DNA of 64,000 nt. Origin: Marinicauda pacifica. Its GTDB lineage: Bacteria; Pseudomonadota; Alphaproteobacteria; Caulobacterales; Maricaulaceae. Below are positions 56,970 through 64,000 of this stretch, piece after piece; the first letter of the stretch is position 1; each line of letters opens with the position of its first letter. Under the pieces are notes generated by a model. That model was not told the origin of the DNA. It did not search any database and saw nothing but the letters and a program-made list of their open reading frames with translations. The translations under genes and the position numbers were made by a program. Location of the stretch: NCBI RefSeq assembly GCF_004793635.1, contig NZ_SRXV01000001.1, positions 682,501-746,500 on the forward strand. The letters are read 5' to 3'.

Positions 56970-57764
56970 ATGGACGGACTACCCGATCAGAAGCCGGAAG
57001 ACCGTCTCGTCGTTGCGGGCCGGGCTCTGTCCTCGCGTCTCATCATCGGCACGGGCAAGTATGAGAGCTACGCGCTCAACGCCCGGGCCCTGGAGGCCTC
57101 CGGCGCGGAGATGATCACCGTGGCGGTACGCCGGGTCAATCTGTCAGACCCCGGCAAGGAGCGCCTTGTCGATCACATCGATCCGGAGCGCTATGTCTTC
57201 CTGCCCAATACTGCAGGCTGCTTTACCGGTGAAGACGCAGTCCGGACGCTGCGCCTCGCGCGGGAGGCGGGAGGCTGGAATCTTGTGAAGCTGGAAGTGC
57301 TGTCCGACCCGAAACATCTCTATCCCGACATGGCCGAGACCCTGCGCGCAGCCGAAATGCTGCTCAAGGAGGGCTTCGAGGTGATGGTCTATTGCTCCGA
57401 TGACCCGGTCTACGCCAAGCGCCTGGAAGAGGCTGGATGTTGCGCCATCATGCCGTTGGGCGCGCCCATCGGCTCGGGGCTCGGCATCCAGAACCCGGTC
57501 AATATCCGCCTGATCATCGAACAGACCAAGGTCCCGGTTATCGTCGATGCGGGGGTCGGCACGGCCTCCGACGCCGCCATTGCCATGGAACTCGGCTGCG
57601 ACGGTGTCCTGATGAATACCGCCATTGCGGAGGCCAAGGATCCTGTGCGCATGGCGACCGCGATGAAGCATGCCGTCATCGCCGGGCGCGAGGCCTATCT
57701 GGCCGGCCGCATGCCGCGCAAGCGCTACGCAGACCCGTCCAGCCCGCTGGCCGGCTTGATCTGA
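56970..57764 (+). CDS. thiG: thiazole synthase ThiG
   Basis: 264 residues, TIM barrel. Landmarks: [30 protein letters not shown], the Schiff-base lysine in [10 protein letters not shown], and [17 protein letters not shown], then [14 protein letters not shown]. It builds the thiazole of thiamine from DXP, ThiS-thiocarboxylate and dehydroglycine. The ATG at 56970 has GGAGGAG 9 nt upstream and replaces an earlier in-frame start inside thiS. Other thi genes are not in the window. Confidence 0.97.
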   Translation: MDGLPDQKPEDRLVVAGRALSSRLIIGTGKYESYALNARALEASGAEMITVAVRRVNLSDPGKERLVDHIDPERYVFLPNTAGCFTGEDAVRTLRLAREAGGWNLVKLEVLSDPKHLYPDMAETLRAAEMLLKEGFEVMVYCSDDPVYAKRLEEAGCCAIMPLGAPIGSGLGIQNPVNIRLIIEQTKVPVIVDAGVGTASDAAIAMELGCDGVLMNTAIAEAKDPVRMATAMKHAVIAGREAYLAGRMPRKRYADPSSPLAGLI

Positions 57765-57770
57765 GGAAGG

Positions 57771-58517
57771 CTAGTCGCCGAGCGCTTCGCCGAGCGCACG
57801 CTCGAGGCCGGCAATATCGGCGCCGGGGATGACCGCATCGCCCACGATGAAGAAGGGCGTTCCCGTGATCCCGATGTTCTGAGCGAGTGCCCGGATTTCA
57901 GCGATGTGATCGGACACGGCCTCGCTCTCCATCTCGGTGCGCATGGTCTCGACATTCACGCCGGAATCTTCGGCCAAATCGTCGATACGGGCGCTCGGCA
58001 GCGGTCCGCTGGAACCCATCATCGCGTCGTGGAAGGCGAGATAGCGCTCGGGCTGCGTCCGCCAGACGGCAAGCGCGGCGCGGGACGCTTCTACCGATTC
58101 TGGCCCGAGTACCGGGAATTCCTTGAATACGAAACGAACCTGGTCGCCGTGCTCGTCCAGAACGTCGGTGACCCACTCATGCGAGCGACGGCAAAAGCCG
58201 CATTTGTAATCGAAGAACTCAACGATGGTGACGGCCGCATCATCCGGGCCGGCGACCGGATCGCGCGGATCTTCAAACAGGGCTGCGCTCGAGTTTTCGA
58301 CATTCTCGAATAGCGAGCTCTGCTCGCGCTGGCGCGCCCGGCGCTGCAGTTCGATCAAGGCTTCTTCGATGACTTCGGGATTGTTCACGATGTAGGCGTG
58401 AACAAGCTCTTCAAGCTCATCTTGAGTCCAGTTGCCATCTTGCGCCTGAGCGTCCTGCGCCCCTTGGCCGCAAGCCACCAGGCCGAGCGCAAACAGTCCG
58501 GCAAAAAGCGATCGCAT
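57771..58517 (-). CDS. DsbA-family thiol:disulfide oxidoreductase, lipoprotein
   Basis: 248 residues. The signal ends in a lipobox (LGLVAC, Cys at about residue 16). A helical DsbA-N-like region (ELEELVHAYIVNNPEVIEEA) precedes a thioredoxin fold with active site CGFC in FFDYKCGFCRRSHEW and the cis-Pro in GITGTPFF. It resembles Com1/ScsC-type periplasmic isomerase or oxidase proteins. The ATG at 58517 is preferred over the TTG one codon upstream. Convergent with thiG (6 bp); follows the M48 gene by 39 bp. Confidence 0.9.
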   Translation of the reverse strand: MRSLFAGLFALGLVACGQGAQDAQAQDGNWTQDELEELVHAYIVNNPEVIEEALIELQRRARQREQSSLFENVENSSAALFEDPRDPVAGPDDAAVTIVEFFDYKCGFCRRSHEWVTDVLDEHGDQVRFVFKEFPVLGPESVEASRAALAVWRTQPERYLAFHDAMMGSSGPLPSARIDDLAEDSGVNVETMRTEMESEAVSDHIAEIRALAQNIGITGTPFFIVGDAVIPGADIAGLERALGEALGD

Positions 58518-58556
58518 CAATGAACTCCTGTCAGGTGGAAGCGGCTAAGCCGGGAC

Positions 58557-59951
58557 TTAACGGAGACCCCGGGACGGGGCAAGCGGTTGCCGTTGACGCT
58601 GATTGCGATTCCATTCGCGAATCTCGTCAGGCGAGGGTTGGGCAACCGCCTTCAACTCCGCCGCGCGAACCCAGGCAGGCGTACCGCTCTCCAGGCTCTC
58701 ATGCGCCCGCGTGGCGAACTGATAGGCTTCAACGTTATTGCCTACCGAGAAGGCGCGTTCCGCCGTTGCAAGTTCGGCCAGTGCCTGCTCGCCCAACGCC
58801 TGGTGGGCGATCGAGAGCTGGTACCAGCCGAGCGAATTTTCCGGCTCTTCGGTAAGCGCAAAACGCAGGTGCGCCTTGGCCGATTCCAGCTGTTCGGTAC
58901 TGCCGGCCGCGATCAGCGAGGTAGCCAGCCCGATGCGCAGGAGAGGGGAGTCCGGCATCAGCTCTACCGCACGCTCGTACGGCGCGATGGACTCCGCGAT
59001 GAATCCGCTTTCGTACAGCATCTGACCTTCCAGCTCGCGGAAGAACGGATTCTCCGGCTCTTCATCCATCAAGGTCTGCAATTCCGCTCGCGCGTGATCG
59101 AGGTCGCCGCGCTTGAAATAGGCGACCGAGCGCGCGTACCGGGCGGGGACCGACGTATCGCTCTCCGGATATCGATTGAAGGTCTGGGCCGGCGGAACCA
59201 TGAAGCCGATGATCTTGGCCTGGACGCGGCGTAGCTCGTCGACCTCCTCCGGGGTGTCGGTCACGTCCACATAGGGGGAGTTGTCGACGCTCCGCCTCAG
59301 GGCGCCGATGCGGTCGGCGGAGAGCGGGTGCGAGCGGAAATATTCCATCTGGCGCTGACGGGACATGACTTCCTGATAACGGAAGCGTTCAAACGTCGCG
59401 ACCAGGCCGCGTCCGGACTGGCCTGTGGCCTCGAGATAGTTCGCGGCGGCCTGATCGGCAGCCGCTTCCTGGGCGCGCGTATAGCGCAGCATGTCCAGAG
59501 TCGCGAACTGGCTGCCGGAGGCCATAATGGCCGCTCCGGCACCGCCTTCACCTGCCAGCGCGGCCGCGAGACCCAGGCCGACGGTCATTGCCATGGTCGC
59601 CAACGCCCCGCGCGACGCATCGCCGAAACGGGCCAGGTGCGCGCCATCGATGTGACCGATTTCGTGCGCGAGTACACCTTTGATTTCGATGGGCTGGTCG
59701 GCGATGACGATAGCGCCGGTATGCATGAAGATGTTCTGGCCGCCGGTCACGAAGGCGTTGAACTCCATGTCGCCGATCAGATAGAGGTCCACCGAATCCG
59801 GGTTCAGACCGGCCGCCTGTATCAGCGGATCAGCGTAGCGCTCCATCATGATCTCGGCCTCGGCGTCGCGGATCAGTCCTTGAGCGAAGGACTGAGCGGA
59901 TACGCCAAGCGTAAGGCTCAGGGCGAACACAAGCCGATAGATAAACCGCAT
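58557..59951 (-). CDS. M48 family metalloprotease with TPR domain (BepA-like)
   Basis: 464 residues. Signal peptide (YRLVFALSLTLGVSAQSFAQ). Zinc protease motif HEIGH at residues 96-100 with the third ligand in RAQEAAAD, then tetratricopeptide repeats from about 270 (YARSVAYFKRGDLDHARAEL; ISIEDLQ-type units are absent). E. coli BepA has this layout and degrades or helps assemble outer-membrane proteins such as LptD. Two helices at about 110-135 (LATMAMTVGLGLAAALAGEG) may lie at the membrane. Next to a DsbA-like protein, which fits a role in envelope protein quality control. Confidence 0.92.
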   Translation of the reverse strand: MRFIYRLVFALSLTLGVSAQSFAQGLIRDAEAEIMMERYADPLIQAAGLNPDSVDLYLIGDMEFNAFVTGGQNIFMHTGAIVIADQPIEIKGVLAHEIGHIDGAHLARFGDASRGALATMAMTVGLGLAAALAGEGGAGAAIMASGSQFATLDMLRYTRAQEAAADQAAANYLEATGQSGRGLVATFERFRYQEVMSRQRQMEYFRSHPLSADRIGALRRSVDNSPYVDVTDTPEEVDELRRVQAKIIGFMVPPAQTFNRYPESDTSVPARYARSVAYFKRGDLDHARAELQTLMDEEPENPFFRELEGQMLYESGFIAESIAPYERAVELMPDSPLLRIGLATSLIAAGSTEQLESAKAHLRFALTEEPENSLGWYQLSIAHQALGEQALAELATAERAFSVGNNVEAYQFATRAHESLESGTPAWVRAAELKAVAQPSPDEIREWNRNQRQRQPLAPSRGLR

Positions 59952-60099
59952 TGAAGCCTCATCTCCTGCGCCCCCGCATCACCATCAGTGTAGCGCGAGC
60001 CGCACCAGCTTTCATCCCGTCAGGCCACACAAGCATGTGAAATGGCGCTAGACGGAATGAAAGCTGAACTGCGTGGCCAGACCAAGGCCGCAATGAGGC

Positions 60100-62856
60100 C
60101 TAGTCGTTCCCGAGGCCGAAGAGCTTGCCTGAGCGCTGCCACCAGCCGCGCTTCTTGGGCCCTTCGTCTGCGGCCGGCTTCGCCGCCGGTTCGGGTTTGG
60201 CGGGCTCTGCCCGAGTTTCAGCCGGGGCTGGCTGGGATTCGACAGTGCGGGCCGCTGGAGCCGGTGCGCTGGTCGTCTCGGTCTCGGTCTCCGGTTTGGC
60301 CTTGGGCGCAGGCTTCTTGCGCGTGCGCTTTTTCGGCGCCGGCTTGGCGCTTGTCCCGGTCTCGTCTTCGGTGGCAGCCTTGGCCTCATCCGACGCCGCA
60401 GCTGTGGTTTCCTCGGTCGCGGATGTATCGGGCTTGGCCTTGCTCGCGGCCGGTTTGCGGCGGGTCCGCTTCGGCTTGGCGGGCTTCTCGGCCTCGTCCG
60501 GCTGGTCTGCCACATCCGAAACGGGCTGCGCCTCTTCTTGAGACTCGCTGGTCTCGTCCTTGGCCTCCGACGTCGTATCGTCCTGCTGTGCAGTTTCTGC
60601 GGCAGGCTTGCGGCGGCGGCGACGGCGCTTGGGTTTGTCCTCGCCGGTCCCGCTTTCCCTGTCGGCGGGTGTCTCGTCAGCCTTCGCTTCCGCGTCCTGC
60701 GAGCTGTCGGCAGGGGCGTCATCGGCCGTCTTGGCTCTGCTGCGTCGGCGCGACGGGCGTTTGCGTGCAGCGGTCTCCTCGTCGGAGGCGACATGCGTCA
60801 GATCATCCCCGCCGACCGGCTCGACGACGGCCAGAACGTCATCGCCGCTGGGGTCGGTGTCGGTACGAGGCGCCATATCGGAATCTTGGCTGTCCGATCG
60901 TGCTTCAGCGTTTTCACCGGCCTCGTTTTGACCGTTATCACCCCCGCGCCGCCGGCGGCCGCGTCCGCCTCGGCGGCCGCGACGGCGCCGCTTGCGGCTG
61001 CCGTCATCTTCCGCGCCGTCGACGCGGTTTCCAGAGCTCCGCTCGCGAGCGTTGGCGGTGTCGTCCTGCGCGTCGGAATCGGCGGTCTCGTCGGCCTCGT
61101 CCTCGACGTCATCGTCGACGTCGTCAAAGTCGTCATCGTCATCCGACACGTCCTGGACGCGCGGCTCGATATCGGCCTCGGTAATCGCCGGGGATTCAGC
61201 GCGCGCCTCCGCCCTGGCCCGAGCGGCCTCCTTGCGTGTCTCCAGGCGGTCCAGTGTGAGGTGCGGCCGGATCAGCGTCTCGTCGGTCGTGACGATGACC
61301 TTCATGTCAAAGCGCGCTTCGATGGCGTGCAGAGACTCCCGCTTCTCGTTGAGAAGGTAGAGCGCGACATCCATCGGCACTCTGAGCTCGACCTTGGCGG
61401 TGCGGCCGCGCAGTCCTTCTTCTTCCAGCGTGCGCAGTGCCAGCAGGGCACTGGATTCCACCGAGCGCATGAAGCCCGACCCGCCGCAATGGCTGCAAAC
61501 CTGGGTCGATCCTTCCATCAGGCTGGTCCGCCTGCGCTGGCGGCTCATTTCCATCAGGCCGAATTGTGAAATCCGACCGACCTGGATGCGCGCGCGATCC
61601 TTCTTGAGCGCGTCCTTCATCTTCTTCTCGACCGCGCGAACATTCTTGTTCTCGTCCATGTCGATGAAGTCGATGACCAGCAGACCTGCCAGGTCGCGAA
61701 GACGCATCTGGCGGGCGGCCTCCTCGGCCGCTTCCATATTCGTCTTCAGGGCCGTCTGCTCGATATTGCGTTCTTTGGTGGCACGCCCGGAGTTCACGTC
61801 AATCGAGACCAGGGCCTCGGTCGGGTTGATCACGATATAGCCGCCCGACTTGAGCTGCGCGATCGGGGAATAGATCGCCTCAAGCTGGCTCTCGACCTGA
61901 TGGCGTTGGAAGAGCGGCGTGTCGTCCCTGTAGTGCTGAACCTTCTTGGCGTGACTGGGCATCAGCATGCGCATGAAGGCCTTGGCCTCTTTATAGGCCT
62001 CTTCGCCTTCGACCAGGACTTCCTCGATATCCTTGTCGTAGAGATCGCGGATCGCACGTTTGACCAGGTTGCCTTCCTCGTAGATGAGGGTCGGCGCCGT
62101 CGACTGAAGCGTCAGCTCGCGGATCGTCTCCCACAACCGGATCAGATATTCGTAATCGCGCTTGACCTCGAGCTTGGTGCGCGACGCTCCGGCCGTCCGG
62201 ATGATCAATCCCATGCCTTGCGGCACTTCGAGTTCGTTGACGATGCTCTTCAGGCGCTTGCGGTCCGAGGCAATCGCGATCTTGCGCGAAATGCCGCCGC
62301 CGCGCGCCGTGTTCGGCATCAGCACGCAATAGCGTCCGGCCAGCGACAGATAGGTCGTCAGCGCGGCGCCCTTGTTGCCGCGTTCTTCCTTGGCGACCTG
62401 GACCAGAAGGACCTGGCGGCGTTTGATGACTTCCTGGATCTTGTACTTGCGCAGGAGCTGGCGGCGTTTGCGGGCGGCTTCCTCGACAATTTCGTCGTCG
62501 TCGTTATTTCCGACCGATTCGGTTTCGCCGTCTTCGACCTCGATCGGGTCGGCATTCAGCTCGCCCTCGATCTCGGCTTCAGCCTCGCGCAGCTTTTCGC
62601 GATCCTCGAAGGGTATCTGGTAGTAGTCGGGGTGAATTTCGTTGAAGGCGAGGAAGCCGTGCTTGTTCCCGCCATATTCGACAAAACAGGCCTGGAGCGA
62701 GGGTTCGACCCGCGTCACCTTGGCCAGATAGATATTTCCTCGAATTTGCTTCTTGGTGGATGATTCGAAGTCGAAATCTTCAACTCGGTTGGAGTCGACG
62801 AGCACGACCCGGGTTTCCTCCGGGTGGCCGGCATCGATCAGCATTTTCTGCGGCAT
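60100..62856 (-). CDS. rne: ribonuclease E
   Basis: 918 residues. S1 domain from about residue 35 (IRGNIYLAKVTRVEPSLQAC) split by an acidic insertion (GETESVGNNDDDEIVEEAAR), as usual in alphaproteobacteria. The catalytic DNase-I-like part has the metal-binding aspartates in VSIDVNSGRAT and VIDFIDMDE; the zinc-link is CSHCGGSG. From about 540 to the end the chain is disordered, with an acidic patch (DDDDDFDDVDDDVEDEADET type), a basic RKRRRRGRRGGRGRRRRGG patch and many KRTRRKPA blocks, the scaffold for degradosome partners. The start at 62856 (MPQKMLIDAG) has GGAG 9 nt upstream; two earlier in-frame ATGs are possible. Confidence 0.95.
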   Translation of the reverse strand: MPQKMLIDAGHPEETRVVLVDSNRVEDFDFESSTKKQIRGNIYLAKVTRVEPSLQACFVEYGGNKHGFLAFNEIHPDYYQIPFEDREKLREAEAEIEGELNADPIEVEDGETESVGNNDDDEIVEEAARKRRQLLRKYKIQEVIKRRQVLLVQVAKEERGNKGAALTTYLSLAGRYCVLMPNTARGGGISRKIAIASDRKRLKSIVNELEVPQGMGLIIRTAGASRTKLEVKRDYEYLIRLWETIRELTLQSTAPTLIYEEGNLVKRAIRDLYDKDIEEVLVEGEEAYKEAKAFMRMLMPSHAKKVQHYRDDTPLFQRHQVESQLEAIYSPIAQLKSGGYIVINPTEALVSIDVNSGRATKERNIEQTALKTNMEAAEEAARQMRLRDLAGLLVIDFIDMDENKNVRAVEKKMKDALKKDRARIQVGRISQFGLMEMSRQRRRTSLMEGSTQVCSHCGGSGFMRSVESSALLALRTLEEEGLRGRTAKVELRVPMDVALYLLNEKRESLHAIEARFDMKVIVTTDETLIRPHLTLDRLETRKEAARARAEARAESPAITEADIEPRVQDVSDDDDDFDDVDDDVEDEADETADSDAQDDTANARERSSGNRVDGAEDDGSRKRRRRGRRGGRGRRRRGGDNGQNEAGENAEARSDSQDSDMAPRTDTDPSGDDVLAVVEPVGGDDLTHVASDEETAARKRPSRRRSRAKTADDAPADSSQDAEAKADETPADRESGTGEDKPKRRRRRRKPAAETAQQDDTTSEAKDETSESQEEAQPVSDVADQPDEAEKPAKPKRTRRKPAASKAKPDTSATEETTAAASDEAKAATEDETGTSAKPAPKKRTRKKPAPKAKPETETETTSAPAPAARTVESQPAPAETRAEPAKPEPAAKPAADEGPKKRGWWQRSGKLFGLGND

Positions 62857-63398
62857 AAAAAGGGGCTCCATGCCATGCATCGACGTTTCCGCACGCAACG
62901 GCGAGCGGAGTGGTCAGGCATTGGCTTTGCAGGGGGCGCGCGGCGTGGGACTCGCGGTTTGGTTTCAGCGATGTCGAACGCGCATGGCGCATTGGTGTAT
63001 TCCTTTGATGGCCCTTTGTTGCAGCGCGCTCCGAACGAGGGAGCCGGCGCGGGCCACCGGTGACTGGCGTTCTTCGCGTCCCTTTTGGATGTCCAGGCAA
63101 CGAGTGCTGCGGTACTGGACGGCGGGGCGCGTCGATAATGGTTTCGGCTCAACCGGCCCTGTCTGAAGGACGGACCGGACAGGTTGCAAGGATCACCCTG
63201 ATCAGGCCAAAGGCCCTCAAAAGTCAGAGACTCCTGCAACGGATGTCACAATGCACCATCTGCCTGACGATGAAAAGCACAGCGTGCCGTGTTAGACGTG
63301 GTACACGGTTCGCTAACCGAATCTAAAACAAAGCGCCCTATCGTTCCTGCTCACAGATCCGTTCAAACGGACATCCCGGATCGAGGCAGGTGGTGGTC
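62857..63398. other. long divergent intergenic region between rne and the amidase gene
   Basis: 542 bp with no gene that I can support. Most is probably the rne leader plus two divergent promoters. Visible structure is limited to a small hairpin CGGTT-CGCT-AACCG near 63307-63320 and short palindromes such as GGCC-TTT-GGCC-like pairs near 63207. In several bacteria rne mRNA is autoregulated through a long leader, so the length fits, but no known leader motif was recognised. Confidence 0.5.
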
Positions 63399-64000
63399 AT
63401 GGTCATAAAATCGCTCGCGAGAATTGTCGGCATTCTGGGCTCTGCCATTGCCGTGGCGGGACTGGGTGCCAGCGCGTTCGCGACTGATGTGACCGCAGTT
63501 CGCTTCGGCGCCCATGACACGTTCTCCAGGGTCGTGATCGAGGCCGACTCGCCGATCGAGTTCGATGCGTTTGTTCTGGCCGAACCCAATCCGCGCCTGG
63601 TGGTTTCTCTGCCGGGTGCTCAATGGCGCGTCAGCGGCCTCGACAACGGGCAAGGCCTCGGCCACGGGCTGTTCGAGGATTTCCGCTTCGACCCCTCGGG
63701 TCTCCACCCGCGCCTGGTTTTCAATCTGGACGGGCCCTCGCGTATCAATCAGGAAATGGTGCTCGATCCCACCGATGGCGGCTACCGCATGGTGATCGAC
63801 ATCAACCCGTCCACACAAGCCGATTTCATCGAAGCGGCCGGTTTTCCAGAGCGCAGCCAGACCCTGACCCAATTGCTTGCCGAGCATGCTCAGATCGATG
63901 CGCTGGCCGGGGTCTGCGAATCGCCCCGGATCGTGGTCGATGCCGGTCATGGCGGGCGCGATCCCGGGGCGCTGACGCGGTTCGGCGGCGGACATGAAGC
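63399..64000 (+). CDS. N-acetylmuramoyl-L-alanine amidase with AMIN domain (3' end outside window)
   Basis: The first 200 residues are present. Signal peptide (ARIVGILGSAIAVAGLGASA), an AMIN domain at about 30-140 (VTAVRFGAHDTFSRVVIEAD; LDPTDGGYRMVIDI) that targets the division site, then the start of an Amidase_3 domain with the zinc-binding RIVVDAGHGGRDPGA. It cleaves the stem peptide from muramic acid during cell separation. An in-frame GTG two codons before the ATG is an alternative start. Divergent from rne, as in many alphaproteobacteria. Confidence 0.92.
   Translation, partial: MVIKSLARIVGILGSAIAVAGLGASAFATDVTAVRFGAHDTFSRVVIEADSPIEFDAFVLAEPNPRLVVSLPGAQWRVSGLDNGQGLGHGLFEDFRFDPSGLHPRLVFNLDGPSRINQEMVLDPTDGGYRMVIDINPSTQADFIEAAGFPERSQTLTQLLAEHAQIDALAGVCESPRIVVDAGHGGRDPGALTRFGGGHE

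Overview
This window is a GC-rich (low-to-mid 60s percent by eye) chromosomal segment of an alphaproteobacterium. Several gene orders are alphaproteobacterial: purM-purN divergent from a DUF2066 gene followed by hdaA-ppk-ppx; rplI-rpsR-rpsF; fabD-fabG-acpP-fabF-mltG-yicC-gmk; NDUFA12-like gene, mlaD, DUF2155, aat, accC, accB, aroQ; and rne divergent from an amidase. HdaA, the NDUFA12-like gene, the TonB receptor style and the RNase E with an acidic insertion in its S1 domain point to the Caulobacterales/Maricaulales/Hyphomonadaceae group. This is inferred from gene content; no marker search was possible.

Layout. 0-2.4 kb: end of a RamB/ScfR-type regulator, then two membrane-anchored proteins (OmpA/BON-like and helix-hairpin-helix). 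2.4-5.6 kb (minus): purM, purN, arfB and an MBL-fold exonuclease. 5.8-11.5 kb (plus): DUF2066, hdaA, ppk, ppx, partly joined by 4-bp stop/start overlaps. 11.5-15.4 kb (minus): tetR, plsC-like, lplT-like, rnd, with two TetR-like palindromes in front of tetR and a divergent DUF885 protein. 17.3-22.6 kb: TPR-methyltransferase, then mlaF, mlaE, alr and dnaB. 22.7-25.8 kb: ECF-type sigma factor with a coupled membrane protein, a two-way terminator, the ribosomal operon and a parDE pair. 25.9-31.9 kb: fatty-acid synthesis, cell-wall and gmk cluster. 32-39.4 kb: S9 peptidase lipoprotein, DUF2254 protein and gatC-gatA-gatB with two small membrane genes. 39.4-49.6 kb: a repeat-rich stretch holding a TonB-dependent receptor, aspS, two exported pentapeptide-repeat proteins and a DnaQ-like protein with an export signal. 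49.6-64 kb: an orphan protein with a class II ribonucleotide reductase tail, NDUFA12-like, mlaD, DUF2155, aat, accC-accB-aroQ, thiS-thiG, a DsbA-like lipoprotein, an M48 protease, RNase E and the start of an AMIN-domain amidase.

How the genes fit together. Most of the window is housekeeping: purine synthesis, replication control (HdaA, DnaB), polyphosphate metabolism, fatty-acid synthesis (FabD, FabG, ACP, FabF, AccB, AccC), peptidoglycan (Alr, MltG, amidase), translation (GatCAB with AspRS, which together suggest tRNA-dependent amidation) and envelope lipid transport (MlaF, MlaE and, 33 kb away, MlaD).

The most unusual part is the non-coding DNA between 39.4 and 49.6 kb. Nearly every gap there is filled with several families of palindromic repeats, many arranged as inverted doublets (REPIN-like) and in two places duplicated in tandem as whole 240-340 bp blocks. 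I saw no such repeats elsewhere in the window. No CRISPR array, prophage, insertion sequence, tRNA or rRNA gene was seen.
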